64,000 bases of DNA from Saccharomyces uvarum. Taxonomy: Eukaryota; Ascomycota; Saccharomycetes; Saccharomycetales; Saccharomycetaceae. Location of the stretch: contig OX365939.1 of assembly GCA_947243795.1 (NCBI GenBank), forward strand, positions 1 to 64,000, read 5' to 3'. The notes beneath the pieces were generated by a model. That model had not been told where the DNA came from. It saw only the letters and a list, made by a program, of their open reading frames with translations, and ran no database searches. The translations under genes and the position numbers were made by a program. Of the stretch, positions 51,926 to 64,000 are shown in pieces (the stretch's first letter is position 1; each line of letters opens with the position of its first letter).

Positions 51926-53911
51926 ATGAGTAATCCTCAAAAGGCCTTAAACGATTTTCTGTCTAATGAATCAGTTCACACTCATGAGAGTTCTAGAAAA
52001 CAATCTCATAATAGACGTCCATCGGACGAAGGACGTTCTTCCTCACAACCCTCACATCATCATTCCAACGGTCACAATAATAACGGCAGCCCTGGTAACG
52101 GTAATGATGGGGATAACGATGATGCATATGACTATGAGATGCAAGATTACAGACCGTCGCAACCAAGCGCGCTCCCCACACCTACGTACGTCCCACAGTA
52201 TTCTGTAGAAGTTGGGCCCTCTTTTCCAATCCAAGAGGTCGTTCCCAACGCGTACATAAACACACAAGACACGAACCATAAAGATAACGGTCCGCCAAGT
52301 GCAAGTAGTAATAGAGCATTCAGACCAAGGGGTCAAACCACCGTATCAGCCAACGTGCTCAACGTTGAGGATTTTTATAAGAATGCGGATGACGCGTATA
52401 CTATACCAGAGTCGCATCTGTCGAGAAGAAGGAGCAGATCAAGGGCTGAGAGTAACACTGGTCACAGCGCTACTACGGGTGCTACAAATGGTAGGACTAC
52501 TGGTGCTCAAACCAATATGGAAAATAACGAGCCGCCACGTAGCGTCCCTATTATGGTGAAACCGAAAACGCTGTACCAGAATCCTCAAACTCCAACAGTT
52601 TTGCCTTCCACGTACCATCCGATCAATAAATGGTCTTCGGTGAAAAACACTTACTTGAAGGAATTCTTGGCTGAATTTATGGGAACAATGGTTATGATTA
52701 TTTTCGGTAGTGCCGTCGTATGTCAAGTCAATGTCGCGGGCAAAATACAACAAGACAATTTCAATTCAGCTTTGGATAACATTAAAGTAACGGACTCCTC
52801 CGCAGAAACGATAGAAACTATGAAGAGTCTAACCTCGCTAGTATCCTCTGTTGCAGGCGGTACATTTGACGATGTGGCACTGGGTTGGGCTGCTGCCGTC
52901 GTGATGGGATATTTCTGTGCTGGTGGTAGTGCTATCTCCGGTGCTCATTTAAATCCGTCCATTACGTTGGCCAATCTGGTATATAGAGGTTTCCCCCTAA
53001 AGAAGGTGCCCTATTATTTTGCTGGACAACTGATCGGGGCCTTTACGGGCGCTTTGATCTTGTTTATTTGGTATAAAAGAGTGCTACAAGAGGCATACGG
53101 CGATATATGGATAAGCGAAAGTGTTGCGGGAATGTTTTGTGTTTTTCCAAAACCTTATTTAAGTTCAGGTAGACAATTTTTCTCGGAATTTCTATGTGGG
53201 GCTATGTTGCAAGCTGGTACATTTGCGTTGACCGATCCTTATACATGTTTATCATCTGATGTTTTCCCCTTAATGATGTTCATTCTAATTTTTGTCATAA
53301 ATGCTTCTATGGCCTATCAAACGGGTACAGCAATGAATTTGGCTCGTGACTTGGGTCCACGTCTCGCCTTGTACGCGGTTGGATTTGATCATAGAATGCT
53401 TTGGATACACCACCATCATTTCTTTTGGGTACCTATGGTAGGTCCATTTCTTGGTGCATTAATGGGCGGGTTGGTTTATGATGTTTGTATTTATCAGGGT
53501 CATGAATCTCCAGTCAATTGGTCTTTACCAGTCTATAAGGAAATGATAATGAGAGCTTGGTTCAGAAGACCTGGTTGGAAAAAGAGAAATAGAGCTAGAA
53601 GAACATCAGACTTGAGTGATTTCTCCTACAATAACGATGACGATGATGACGAGTTCGGTGAAAGAATGGCTCTCCAAAAGACAAAGACTAAGTCATCCAT
53701 TTCAGACAATGAAAATGAAGCTGGTGAAAAGAAAGTTCAATTTAAGTCTGTTCAACGTGGTAAAAGAACGTTCGGAGGTATACCAACCATTCTTGAGGAA
53801 GAGGACTCTATCGAAACAGCTTCATTGGGTGCGACCACCACAGATTCCATGGGATTGTCTGATATGTCATCAGAAGACTCTCATTTCGGGAATTTAAAGA
53901 AAGTAACATAG
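51926..53911 (+). CDS. FPS1: Aquaglyceroporin, glycerol efflux channel
   Basis: A 661-residue plasma-membrane glycerol channel. The long cytosolic N-tail (about 1-240; His, Asn and Ser-rich) holds the regulatory sequence near the first membrane segment. The channel core (about 250-525) has six membrane segments and the altered pore boxes typical of Fps1: NPS (about 342, HLNPSITLAN) and NLA (about 470, MNLARDLGPR). The C-tail (about 535-661) is charged and carries Asp/Asn repeats and phosphosites. It closes under high osmolarity under Hog1, Rgc1 and Rgc2. The start is the ATG at 51926 (MSNPQKALNDF); the frame is open 12 codons upstream without an ATG. The N-tail lacks the long Asn run of the reference. 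Confidence 0.95.
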   Translation: MSNPQKALNDFLSNESVHTHESSRKQSHNRRPSDEGRSSSQPSHHHSNGHNNNGSPGNGNDGDNDDAYDYEMQDYRPSQPSALPTPTYVPQYSVEVGPSFPIQEVVPNAYINTQDTNHKDNGPPSASSNRAFRPRGQTTVSANVLNVEDFYKNADDAYTIPESHLSRRRSRSRAESNTGHSATTGATNGRTTGAQTNMENNEPPRSVPIMVKPKTLYQNPQTPTVLPSTYHPINKWSSVKNTYLKEFLAEFMGTMVMIIFGSAVVCQVNVAGKIQQDNFNSALDNIKVTDSSAETIETMKSLTSLVSSVAGGTFDDVALGWAAAVVMGYFCAGGSAISGAHLNPSITLANLVYRGFPLKKVPYYFAGQLIGAFTGALILFIWYKRVLQEAYGDIWISESVAGMFCVFPKPYLSSGRQFFSEFLCGAMLQAGTFALTDPYTCLSSDVFPLMMFILIFVINASMAYQTGTAMNLARDLGPRLALYAVGFDHRMLWIHHHHFFWVPMVGPFLGALMGGLVYDVCIYQGHESPVNWSLPVYKEMIMRAWFRRPGWKKRNRARRTSDLSDFSYNNDDDDDEFGERMALQKTKTKSSISDNENEAGEKKVQFKSVQRGKRTFGGIPTILEEEDSIETASLGATTTDSMGLSDMSSEDSHFGNLKKVT

Positions 53912-54067
53912 CGGAAAAGGAAGAGAAAAGGATGCCATAAAACGATAGAGGACTGCTTTTAACAGAGCACCCTTTGGCGTTGTTTATATAGATTTATACA
54001 AAGACATATATATCCATATTTAAATGGTTGCATAGTATTTTTTCAACAGCGCATATTCTAAGTTTAA

Positions 54068-54571
54068 CTACAAATCCTCATAACCTAACCAACTAAATAC
54101 GAAAATACTGGTCCACCGTCTTAAGTAAGTTGGCCTGAATTCTTTCTGGTCACCGACTATGCTTGACGTATCGCATGGATGGAAAGAATACCAAACAGCA
54201 TTTTCCATACTGATGAAAGTTTCTAACCCCAGTCGAAACTTGCCCTCGACACCCAGTAAAGATTCGACCTTACAAGGAAACATTAATCTGGTCATTATCA
54301 TATCATCTGAGCGTTTTTCTTCCCATATTCGCAAAAGCAATAAGGGTTCGCTATAAATTTTTGAATATGTAAGATATAGTTCTATATGATCGAGTGATTT
54401 GTTTTCTATAATCTTAGCGCTTTCTTGAAGCTTGTGAGTAGGCTTCAAACATAAAAGGAGTGCATTTTTATCATCAATTAGACGAATTTCTTGACAAAGA
54501 ACCCAATTTTGGAAAATCTGGGAATCATATAATGATCTTAGTTGTCTTTGCCACTCTTCATACTCTATCAT
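54068..54571 (-). CDS. ATG10: E2-like Atg12-conjugating enzyme
   Basis: A 167-residue E2-like enzyme that transfers Atg12 to Atg5, needed for autophagosome formation and the Cvt pathway. The catalytic cysteine is C133 in SFHPCDTSSIVG, and the conserved C-terminal RRWTSIFVFSWLGYEDL follows. The gene is quickly evolving. I start at the ATG at 54571 (MIEYEEW), which gives the known 167-residue length; another ATG two codons upstream (54577) is possible and would give 169. Convergent with FPS1. Confidence 0.9.
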   Translation of the reverse strand: MIEYEEWQRQLRSLYDSQIFQNWVLCQEIRLIDDKNALLLCLKPTHKLQESAKIIENKSLDHIELYLTYSKIYSEPLLLLRIWEEKRSDDMIMTRLMFPCKVESLLGVEGKFRLGLETFISMENAVWYSFHPCDTSSIVGDQKEFRPTYLRRWTSIFVFSWLGYEDL

Positions 54572-55108
54572 TTTCATCAGGTTGTTATTCCTTATTGTTC
54601 TGGGTTCTCTTTTGTCAATTTATTTTTCTTTTTTTTCCTTTTTACTAGTAAAGTGTATATTACGGAACAAAATGTAATAATTGTATCTTGGAAATAAAAA
54701 AAAAATGCGATATGGAAGATAAGAAATACAGAACGTCCCTCTTAAAAACCTTTAGGTATTACGCGTGTATTAAAATAATAAATAGTTATAAAATGAATAA
54801 ATAAGGGAGTGGAGGTTGAAATGTCCTCCAAAAAAGTAGGAGATGAACACATCCCAAATAACAAAAAAGCCCTGAGAAAACCAAGGAACCTTGTAGTCTG
54901 AATGGACATAGATACAGGCAGTGTCACAGCATTGCCATTGATAAATAATTAGTAGTCATAAAGGAGAGTAAACAGAAACACATGGAGTGTAAGATGTAGG
55001 AAGGACGGCCGAATTTTCGACTTTGAATATGATGATAAGAATACATGTCAAAAATCATCTTGAAATACAATTGACTGGGTTTTCACGGTCATTGTTATAT
55101 TTAATCGG
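54572..55108. other. ATG10 promoter / SDH2 3' region
   Basis: About 540 bp. A 61-residue minus-strand frame (54742-54927) has no support. It contains T-rich and A-rich runs and no other notable site. Confidence 0.6.
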
Positions 55109-55951
<843 letters not shown>

Positions 55952-56057
55952 CTATTTCTTTCAACTCTCTTCTCTTATCTATCGCTTTTCAGCATCCCCT
56001 GCAAAGTTGATAATCCCCTTATATAAGATTTGCCCTTTTTACTCCGGAGGTCATGGG

Positions 56058-56062
56058 CCAAT
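56058..56062 (+). promoter_or_regulatory. CCAAT box (Hap complex) upstream of SDH2
   Basis: CCAAT on the + strand, about 155 bp before the SDH2 ATG. The Hap2/3/4/5 complex binds CCAAT in either orientation and is known to activate SDH2 on non-fermentable carbon. A CTCCGGAG palindrome sits close by at about 56042-56049. Confidence 0.5.
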
Positions 56063-56182
56063 GCGAGGCAGCCTTTTGTGGGCTGCAAGCTTTTCTGAGA
56101 TAGGGCCGTGCGGAGTTACAATAATACGGTTGAAATATAGATAAATAGTGTACAAAAACGGGTATATACTGTTAGTATGTCA

Positions 56183-59100
56183 TCACAATATGGCTTCACA
56201 GTACTTGTTGTACTCCCTGACGGCAATAGCGATATTTCTGTACAGAGACCGGCGTTCCAGAGGGTCACTGATGGGGATGAAATATTCGGATTGAGACTTG
56301 AGTTTGATCTGAAGTCCGGATCTTTCCAAAGTAATTCCCTGGATGGACGAATAGCCCGTGCTCCACATCAGTTCTTGCGTGGCCATCTGTACCTCGGCAA
56401 TGTGCTGCATAGAAACAATTACTGCCAACTCTTTGCCGGGCAAGATGACGTGCGACAGGTATTCATCTTTCATAAATATTCCTCCGTTGACAGTCTTGAG
56501 CCAGTATTGTCCTTGGGCCTCCCGTAGATCATAGGATTTGATGATCTGGTCATGATCCACGTACCTTGGTAGACGCACTCTGCTGCCCTTTTGCATATCA
56601 AGTACTGTGGTCGTGCTTTTCACACCTTGACTTAGATTACTTGTGAGATCCAGGAATCCAATGGCTGTCTTAGTTGGCAGCCCGATCATACCTTTACCAA
56701 GGCCTTTGAAGAAGCCAGCGGCACCTTCCTTTTGCATGGCTTTGTATGGATCTAGTGCTATGCCACTTAAGCCACTTCCCAAGGTGCTAGCAAATGACTG
56801 AGCTGAGTTGGCCAAGGGGTTCCTGTTATTTCTATTGATTCTTTGTTGCAATCTTCTAATCTTTTGGAACTTTAGGTCTTGTGTCACGGATAAACCTTTC
56901 GCCATCGACCCTGTAAATTTGGACATACTATCGGAAAGACCAAAAACGGTCTTCTTGGCAAAGCTTAGCCCACCCTTCGCTAAATGTATACCAATTTCTT
57001 GAGGTCTATCACTCATCATGTAACCTTGGTATGGTTCGTAGAATAAATCCCAAACCCCAGAACTAATGGTGTTGAAGAGACCTACTGGGTTACCGAAACA
57101 ATCCGCAGATCCTAGGATCTTATGAATTTGATACACAAATTGGGTAGTATAGTGCCTCTCAATATGGTCCATTAATATCGGTAGTGGGACTCTTACATTA
57201 TCCATGAACAAAGAGTTCACCTTAACGGGTGCGTCATTCACATTACCCAGTGTCATAGCAAACATATGAACATAGTATAATGACGACGAAAATGACTCCT
57301 CAGTTTCTTCAGCCAAGCCTGGGCTAATTTCATCAGAGCGTATAAAGGAGAGGTGCAAGACAGTTGGTTGAATATGGAAGATTTCAAAATAAATATCACC
57401 AGCAGCCTTCAGTTCGGAAACATCAGGCAATTGTATTTCTTCACTGTATTTGTACCCCTTTGAATCCATAATCCATGGGGATCCTGGGAATTTGATGAAA
57501 TCCATCATAGCGTACAACATATCCTCATCTAATTGTATGGAAAATTCTTGAATCAGCAAAGTGACGTGTTTAAAGTATGGAACAGCTTGCAATGAATCAT
57601 TGACTTTAGAAATCGAACCTGACACCACAGGATGATTTTCAATTTCCTTTTCTGAGTAAGGGATTTCAGTTGGATATAAAATGTTCGAATAATTCCCTGA
57701 AAATAGCTGGTTATCGATTTGCATCCACTTCAACTTCCAACTGACCGTTTGGTAAGCTTTGGATTCATTATATCTCACTTCAATTCCTCTCATGTTTACA
57801 TACAGTAGTTCCTGTAAATGACCGTTAATCAACGATATTCCAACACCTTTGAATGAAACAACAACTTGGGTGCTTACCTTTTCGTCCTCATCCTTTTGTA
57901 CAAACCCGTCAGTTGCTGAACTATTTACTGAAGCCGTAGAATTGCTAGCCGCAGCTGCAGTTTTCAGTTTATATAACCCGATATTGGCCTTATAGTTAAC
58001 AATAACTAAAGCTTGCATGTCATCATCAGCAACAACATGTAAACCAACAATAGGAGCTGGATTATCTCTTGACCTTCTGTCTAGGCGCAATGGTGGCAGT
58101 TCACCGATTTCGGCTAGTCGAACTTCTCTTGTACGTGTGCCTGATTCTATCACTAGATATTTCTCCTTAGCTGTTGGGAAGTCCCACGCATAAGGCATTA
58201 TACTTTTCGATGGCATTCTGTAAAATATTGGCTTGAAATTCCGGTTTGATGGTTCGCTAGATTTTCCATCCTTGTATGGATCACTAACCTTTTCAGGATC
58301 TCTTTGGTAAAATATAAAGTCATGATCACTGAAATTTCTTATGGAAAATGGCCATCTGTCACCGCCATCCTTAATTCTTATGAATATTGTCGCTTTGTCC
58401 AAAAGAATTTCAATCTTTAGAAGCTTGTGACTTGCATTTTTCAAAACCTTTAAATATGTCACACCGACATTCTTGATAAAGAATGGCTGCGACCAATCGG
58501 AGTCTCCGCCTAAGAATTTGATCATTAATTGCTTATCAACAACGTTTCTCATCCTATATAGAGGTTTGGTTATGTTTGATTCAATTTGTTGAATGTCCAT
58601 GGATCCTGTTTCACAAATTTCTATGGGGATACTTAAAGTATTGCTAATAATGTATCTTGGCGCAATCTCAATAACCTTACTTAGCAAGTATTTCCCTTTA
58701 CCTTCGCTAATGTTGATACCCAAATCGGATTCTTGTTCCTTGTTTTTTATACTAACTGATGCATCGAATGATTGACCTATGGCATCGAATGATAATTTAG
58801 AACTCCACTCCGACTCCTTGAACCTGATACGAGCTCTATTACTTTTATCGTTCTCTTTGTCAAATGAGAACATTTTTGGAATAGTATACCGTTTTTCGTT
58901 TTCAAGCAAAATCTTAGATTGAGCAATATTTGTAATACTACTTTGAACGTATAGTTCTCTATCAGTAGCATTCATAATAATATAAGGTGAATATATTCTA
59001 ATGACCTTCGACCTTGTCCCATCAATATTCTTATAGTCTAATTTCAGCAGTAAATTCTGGCCTCCGGATAGAGTCAAAGATAACGACTCTTCAGGACTCA

Positions 59101-62100
59101 ATGGACTCTTGTGTGGTGTATTAACAATAGAGGGTTTCGAAGCCGAAGCACCATCTTGCAATGGTTGGACAGACATCAGCAGAAAACTGTTTAAAGAAAT
59201 ATGATGTATTTCCATAGTTTTTCCAGTCTTCAGGAAATCTGTTCTTTTTTCCTCTCTTTTATCGAAAATAGAAAAGTTAATGTCTGCTGGGAGAAAGTTT
59301 TCAATGATTAAAGAGGCAGAAACTACTATTTTCATATGAGGAAATATTTTAGCCAATGGTTCCCTTTCATCATACTTTGCCCCAACTTCAAAATGAAACC
59401 TTTTGTCAGGTTCTTCCTTTGAAAGGCAGAAAATAGACATTTGGTCGCTTAGCAAGTCTTTCCAAGACAGTGTCTGTTGCGACCAATCATATGAACCCTT
59501 TAATGTAGGTCTAATTCTAATATCAGAATTATAGGCATGCTCGACAGGAACGGATTTGCTCTGATGGGGATTGATAACATAGGTCAAAGACGGTTTATCT
59601 GAATTTTTGAGTTCCACTAAAAGCTCAATTCCAGTTGAAGTTGTGTTTTCTAAAAGTAAGGTTGATCTGAATGTAATAATTTTCACGTTATTTTCATCAC
59701 ATTTTGCCTCACAAACAATTCTGTTATGTACGTTATTCTTTGGTGGGCTTAAAACGTGCAGTTTTTCTCCTTCTGTGGTGGCATCAATGTTCATTACAGT
59801 TTTATATTCTTCTCCGGAAACACAAACTCCTAGGACATTTTTCGATTTATCAGTGTCCAGTTTCTCTCTAATACTTCTCCAATCTTCAAATTCCCAAGGC
59901 AGCGAGGTGTTTGCCTTCAAAACCACAAGATTGTTTTTAATCTCAGACGTTTTGTCCTGTATCCAAACATCAAAATCTAATTCTGTATCATTCACCAATT
60001 CGTATGGCTTCTGAGATACTCTGGAGGCTAACGGCAACTCTTCTGTCAATGACGCAGGAATATGAGAAAGCATAGCAATTGATTTGGCTGAAACTGTAAT
60101 TTCTGCAATTCTTTGAGTCAAAATGTCGAAAGAGAACGCAGGATCCATTTCAGAATGACCCTTTGACAAATGGAATGTTACTGGGACCATCTCCAAAAGT
60201 GGCTCCCAGCTAGATCTTGAATAGTTGAATATATTAACGTAGGTTTCTAAAGAAGCAAGAGCTTCAAAATCAGTAGACCAATCCTTTGCAGAAGCAGTAA
60301 CTTCATTTACATTCATGTCTAATATTGGCATTTCATGGACGTCACCAATCAAGATAAGTCTTAAACCACCCAAATCAGCATTAAACACTTCGTTTTTCAA
60401 AATCGCACTAGGTGCTTCAATGGATTCGGATTCGGTGATTTGGCTAGGTTGACTACGCTCACCCAAAATGCTTGGATCCAAAACTGCTAATTTCCTTTCA
60501 AATTCACGAGAGAATTGAATCTTTTCATTCATCTCCTCTTCCTCTACATCATGATTCTGCTCTTTCATCTTATTTAGCAGGGTTGTGACTCTTTTAAATA
60601 TTACCATGGCCAGACGGATATCTCTGAGTGAAATACGCATCAATAATGGCTGAACAGAAAGCTGTATATTTGTTAATAAAGTTTGAGGAGTTGAATTTCT
60701 TTTGTCGATGGTTAACGAAGATGAGAAGTCATCCAACAGTCTCAATTTTTCTTCAGATGAATTCATCTTGAACAGAAAGATACCCACGTTATTTGCCGCT
60801 ACAGTCATTATATTTTGGTCTGTTACCAAAAACTGTCCAATTTTGAAGGATATAGCTTCGGTATTTATGTTGCATGGATCAGCAAGTAGGATAAGAGCTG
60901 TTTCAATAACATTAATAGAATATTGGATTTTAGTTGCATCACCACTTTCTTCTGCGTTTTGAACAACAGCTTTATTTTCTGGCTTTTGATTTGCATTTTC
61001 TGGATAATATAAACTACTCTCAGATTTGTTAGACATGATCGCATCAAAGAATTCCTTGAGAGAAAATAGATAATCCATTGCCAAAATCATTTTTGGGCTG
61101 TCCATCGTCATAGAAATGTTCAGCAGACGCCCAGATTCCAAATTCTTTCTAGTAATGTTTGCCACAAATTGATATTCTTTATTCTTACTCTTTGGTATCA
61201 ATTCCGTATGCTTATTATCTTTTATATTACGAATATCTTCTATTCTGAAAGCAGCAACATGAGCCTGACCATCGATGGTGCCATCATTCTTGAGACCAAG
61301 ATTGCACCCGATGTCTTGATATATAATTCTTGTTAGTCCACAATTATCCAAAGAAGTAACACCTTTTGTTTTATTATATACGGTGAGCGCGATCTTAGGG
61401 GCTTTGAAAGAGAAATCCAAGTAATTCTGGTCAGGATTCTTTATACTACTATTACCTGATTCTTGTAAAGATTGAGGAGTAAGCGCGCGTTCACTTTCAC
61501 TACTGGAGGTTACTGGATCAGGAGAAGGACTTTCAGCAGCGTCTTTTCCTGTTGATGTACTGGAGTCCTCGTCTGTGATAGTGAAGGCAGAAGAGACTTT
61601 ACTGGAGATCTCTAGTAGGTAAGCGAGCTGATTTTCTGTCAAGTCCAATGCAAATGAATCGAAATTACTCGTTACTTTGAGCTCAGGAGTATCATCTTGT
61701 GGAAGTGGATCCCGGTCGATATTGAATACTAGACCTATGTTTTCCACCAAATGTAGCTTTTGACTTGAACCATCAAAAAACAAATCAGATGATAGTTGGC
61801 CTTCTCGGACACCTAATTTGATATGATTTATTTTATGGGAGTCATTGATCACAGAAAACACATTTTGAATAAAAAATTCACCCAAGTAGAATCTCATAGT
61901 ATCGTATTCGCTCTCTTGTGTACCTACCAACTTAGGAAATTGAATGATAGGTGCCTTGATTACGATATCCATCTTCATATTGTTTACGGAATCGATAGAG
62001 GGAGCTTGGTTGTATGCAGCAAGACGGGCTCTATCAAAGGAAACTTTAGATTTTTGAAATTTGGCAAGGAAATTGACTATTCTATTTACAGCACTTTCGA

Positions 62101-64000
62101 TAAAATTAACATGCATAGAACCAGTAGAATATTTTAAGAAAGAATCATAATCTTTGGTGTTAGTAGCTGGATCAAATGATTCGTAGTTCAGCTCGACTAA
62201 CTCTTCATCTTTCATGTGAATTATTTTTCTGAACACAGAATCTCTAGAAAATGATTCGTTACTTTCATCAGTCAATTCTAGTCCACCTAATTTCAGGTTA
62301 ATGTTGTATTTTTCTGGTAATAGAACCATCATAAGCTCACCTGCTGATAAAACCAAAGTAGCTATCTTTACAGAGTCATCATTCAGAATCACGTTAACAG
62401 CCTCCATTTTGATTTTCATATTAATCTTTTGTGGTGCGTCTTCTCTGTCTTCTTTATTGTGTCTCAAGGCATCAGCTGGCATCTCTGGAGCATTAGGATC
62501 TGTGAAAGTAAGCATTGCATAATTCATCAACGTTAAAACGGACTTGGGTGTTAACACCATTTGTAATTCACTCATATGCATGACAATATCTTGATCAAAT
62601 AATTCAATCAGAGTATCATCATGAGTCACTATTCTCTGAGCTCTTTTGTAATTTAATGTAAACAAATCCTTAGGGGTTCTTGCCACTTTCTCAGTACTGG
62701 ATGATACCAGGTTTTTAAATTCTTTATTATCAGTTTGCTCGATAAAATCTTCAATATCTAACGAATGCACTCTCAAATCAAGATTCATTTCCTTAGCCCT
62801 TTTATCGAAGTTGAAATTTAATCGCTGGCATAGGATATCAATCAATTTTTTACTGTCTCTGGAATCATTCTTAATGCATTGAAGGAATGATATCTTGGCT
62901 TGATCAATATCAAAGTGTATTTCCATAAATTTCTGTTGAATTTGTAGTGGTTGCATATTTGACAATAATTTTAGAGTACTTTCCAGCTGTAATTGAATTT
63001 GCTTCTTGGTTTCTTGTTCGGAACCAGTAGAGGAGTAATTGGTATAGTCACTGTTTTCTTGGTCTGCATCAATCATCGATGGGATGGAATTGGCAATCAA
63101 GTTCATAATCGTTTTGTATTGAATGTCATTTATGGAAAGGCTCAACCGAGGTAAATGTCCAAATACTCTTATCGTAGGTAGTTTATAAGCTTTGGGCAAA
63201 ATTGATATATCCATGGTTAATTCTAATTTCATTTTATCTAAAATTCTGAAATCGTTTGCAGATGAGGGTGTATCGATCTTACCAATAGTCGATTGAATGT
63301 CAGGGCCAACAAAAATCTGGGTATTATGAGATAAGAGTTGGAACCTATCGAACATTAATCTGTTTATTTCGTTTCCATCAATTTTGTCATATTCCTCCGG
63401 TGATAATTGTTTTATTTCCTTTATTTTCTCCTTTGGTACTAAATCACTCGTTATGGAGATATGACCGGCATCGATGATTGCACAAGGAGTGTCCCAATTA
63501 TGTGGGTCTAATGGTAGTATGATCAATGGTGCCTGCAAATCCAAAGACACGTCTATGGTTTTGTGATCTTCCAACAATGATTCTATACCCATTCTTGTCT
63601 GTGTAGTCCAACCTTCTACGGTGGCCTCGGCAGCATTAACAATATTACCAAGTGTTTCCATGTGTTGATTAGAGGCCTTGAAGAACTTGTGAACTTCTGT
63701 AATAAAGTGAACGTGGTAGAACACAGTCATCCCCAATAGTTTGATGTTTAGCCTCGAATCGGCTAATCCATTCAACGGGTTCCATTCAAAGGCGGCACGT
63801 AATAAAGGTTCTTCCTCTTTCTCTTCGGTGGCATGGTCCTTTATTTGTGGTTGATCCTCGGATGAGCCTCTAACGCTGATAATGTGCCTGAACAACGCGT
63901 TAGGTGAGCCATCTTCCAAACCAAACTTGTTCAACTGGAAGCTCGCTAAAAATGAATCAGGCCTTTGCGCGAAATCCACTTTACAATTCTCAAAAACAAT
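56183..64000 (-). CDS. VPS13: Lipid-transfer protein Vps13, C-terminal five sixths (partial)
   Basis: A 2605-residue C-terminal part of Vps13 (3144 in the reference); the frame runs open through the right edge, so about 540 N-terminal residues, including the chorein domain, lie outside. Vps13 is a bridge-like protein that carries lipid between organelles at contact sites. Visible parts: repeating-beta-groove bridge; VAB adaptor-binding region (for example [37 protein letters not shown]); ATG2-C-like amphipathic region ([19 protein letters not shown], then [20 protein letters not shown]); and a C-terminal PH-like domain ending [10 protein letters not shown]. The GTG codon at 63977-63979 is an internal valine, not a start. 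No breaks are seen. Confidence 0.95.
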   Translation of the reverse strand: MVFENCKVDFAQRPDSFLASFQLNKFGLEDGSPNALFRHIISVRGSSEDQPQIKDHATEEKEEEPLLRAAFEWNPLNGLADSRLNIKLLGMTVFYHVHFITEVHKFFKASNQHMETLGNIVNAAEATVEGWTTQTRMGIESLLEDHKTIDVSLDLQAPLIILPLDPHNWDTPCAIIDAGHISITSDLVPKEKIKEIKQLSPEEYDKIDGNEINRLMFDRFQLLSHNTQIFVGPDIQSTIGKIDTPSSANDFRILDKMKLELTMDISILPKAYKLPTIRVFGHLPRLSLSINDIQYKTIMNLIANSIPSMIDADQENSDYTNYSSTGSEQETKKQIQLQLESTLKLLSNMQPLQIQQKFMEIHFDIDQAKISFLQCIKNDSRDSKKLIDILCQRLNFNFDKRAKEMNLDLRVHSLDIEDFIEQTDNKEFKNLVSSSTEKVARTPKDLFTLNYKRAQRIVTHDDTLIELFDQDIVMHMSELQMVLTPKSVLTLMNYAMLTFTDPNAPEMPADALRHNKEDREDAPQKINMKIKMEAVNVILNDDSVKIATLVLSAGELMMVLLPEKYNINLKLGGLELTDESNESFSRDSVFRKIIHMKDEELVELNYESFDPATNTKDYDSFLKYSTGSMHVNFIESAVNRIVNFLAKFQKSKVSFDRARLAAYNQAPSIDSVNNMKMDIVIKAPIIQFPKLVGTQESEYDTMRFYLGEFFIQNVFSVINDSHKINHIKLGVREGQLSSDLFFDGSSQKLHLVENIGLVFNIDRDPLPQDDTPELKVTSNFDSFALDLTENQLAYLLEISSKVSSAFTITDEDSSTSTGKDAAESPSPDPVTSSSESERALTPQSLQESGNSSIKNPDQNYLDFSFKAPKIALTVYNKTKGVTSLDNCGLTRIIYQDIGCNLGLKNDGTIDGQAHVAAFRIEDIRNIKDNKHTELIPKSKNKEYQFVANITRKNLESGRLLNISMTMDSPKMILAMDYLFSLKEFFDAIMSNKSESSLYYPENANQKPENKAVVQNAEESGDATKIQYSINVIETALILLADPCNINTEAISFKIGQFLVTDQNIMTVAANNVGIFLFKMNSSEEKLRLLDDFSSSLTIDKRNSTPQTLLTNIQLSVQPLLMRISLRDIRLAMVIFKRVTTLLNKMKEQNHDVEEEEMNEKIQFSREFERKLAVLDPSILGERSQPSQITESESIEAPSAILKNEVFNADLGGLRLILIGDVHEMPILDMNVNEVTASAKDWSTDFEALASLETYVNIFNYSRSSWEPLLEMVPVTFHLSKGHSEMDPAFSFDILTQRIAEITVSAKSIAMLSHIPASLTEELPLASRVSQKPYELVNDTELDFDVWIQDKTSEIKNNLVVLKANTSLPWEFEDWRSIREKLDTDKSKNVLGVCVSGEEYKTVMNIDATTEGEKLHVLSPPKNNVHNRIVCEAKCDENNVKIITFRSTLLLENTTSTGIELLVELKNSDKPSLTYVINPHQSKSVPVEHAYNSDIRIRPTLKGSYDWSQQTLSWKDLLSDQMSIFCLSKEEPDKRFHFEVGAKYDEREPLAKIFPHMKIVVSASLIIENFLPADINFSIFDKREEKRTDFLKTGKTMEIHHISLNSFLLMSVQPLQDGASASKPSIVNTPHKSPLSPEESLSLTLSGGQNLLLKLDYKNIDGTRSKVIRIYSPYIIMNATDRELYVQSSITNIAQSKILLENEKRYTIPKMFSFDKENDKSNRARIRFKESEWSSKLSFDAIGQSFDASVSIKNKEQESDLGINISEGKGKYLLSKVIEIAPRYIISNTLSIPIEICETGSMDIQQIESNITKPLYRMRNVVDKQLMIKFLGGDSDWSQPFFIKNVGVTYLKVLKNASHKLLKIEILLDKATIFIRIKDGGDRWPFSIRNFSDHDFIFYQRDPEKVSDPYKDGKSSEPSNRNFKPIFYRMPSKSIMPYAWDFPTAKEKYLVIESGTRTREVRLAEIGELPPLRLDRRSRDNPAPIVGLHVVADDDMQALVIVNYKANIGLYKLKTAAAASNSTASVNSSATDGFVQKDEDEKVSTQVVVSFKGVGISLINGHLQELLYVNMRGIEVRYNESKAYQTVSWKLKWMQIDNQLFSGNYSNILYPTEIPYSEKEIENHPVVSGSISKVNDSLQAVPYFKHVTLLIQEFSIQLDEDMLYAMMDFIKFPGSPWIMDSKGYKYSEEIQLPDVSELKAAGDIYFEIFHIQPTVLHLSFIRSDEISPGLAEETEESFSSSLYYVHMFAMTLGNVNDAPVKVNSLFMDNVRVPLPILMDHIERHYTTQFVYQIHKILGSADCFGNPVGLFNTISSGVWDLFYEPYQGYMMSDRPQEIGIHLAKGGLSFAKKTVFGLSDSMSKFTGSMAKGLSVTQDLKFQKIRRLQQRINRNNRNPLANSAQSFASTLGSGLSGIALDPYKAMQKEGAAGFFKGLGKGMIGLPTKTAIGFLDLTSNLSQGVKSTTTVLDMQKGSRVRLPRYVDHDQIIKSYDLREAQGQYWLKTVNGGIFMKDEYLSHVILPGKELAVIVSMQHIAEVQMATQELMWSTGYSSIQGITLERSGLQIKLKSQSEYFIPISDPLERRSLYRNIAIAVREYNKYCEAIL

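Overview
This window is the left end of a chromosome from a budding yeast of the genus Saccharomyces. It starts with irregular C1-3A telomeric repeat and runs inward through a subtelomere into a gene order that matches the left arm of S. cerevisiae chromosome XII: YLL058W, JLP1, YLL056C, YCT1, YLL054C, AQY2, FRE6, COF1, LDB18, YBT1, RNP1, RPL8B, FPS1, ATG10, SDH2 and VPS13, the last running off the right edge. Gene names come from recognising the proteins and their order. Many proteins (JLP1, YCT1, YBT1, RNP1, ATG10) differ from the S. cerevisiae reference as I remember it at roughly one residue in ten or more, so a sister species (paradoxus, mikatae, kudriavzevii, jurei or arboricola type) is more likely than S. 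cerevisiae itself. I cannot settle which one without a search.

Layout. 1-320: telomere. 321-965: three tandem copies of a 217-bp subtelomeric unit. 966-4260: degenerate, very AC-rich X-type subtelomeric DNA with about eleven copies of a short motif (ACTCNNACGGAYGCTA). 4261-6347: gene-free. 6348-8066: YLL058W-like PLP enzyme, the most distal gene. 9492-17392: an island not found at this place in the reference order, with a siderophore-type transporter, a zinc-cluster regulator and a divergent DHA2-type efflux pump. 18539-24072: sulfur-scavenging block (JLP1, a dead YLL056C copy, YCT1). 24073-34372: a second non-reference insertion carrying a FLO10-like flocculin between long gene-free flanks. 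34373-64000: compact, syntenic, essentially complete core genes.

How the genes fit together. YLL058W, JLP1 and YCT1 form a sulfur-acquisition neighbourhood, and the YCT1 and JLP1 promoters carry several Met31/Met32-type TGTGGC cores. The siderophore transporter and FRE6 both have an exact TGCACCC (Aft1 core) upstream, which suggests shared iron control. The zinc-cluster gene and the DHA2 pump share one 538-bp promoter and look like a regulator-target pair. Two water and glycerol channels (AQY2, FPS1) lie in the core part, and AQY2 is intact here. The most unusual parts are the two accessory insertions: the 10-kb island at 8-18 kb and the FLO10-like locus at 24-34 kb. No tRNA, rRNA, Ty element, LTR or centromere was recognised.
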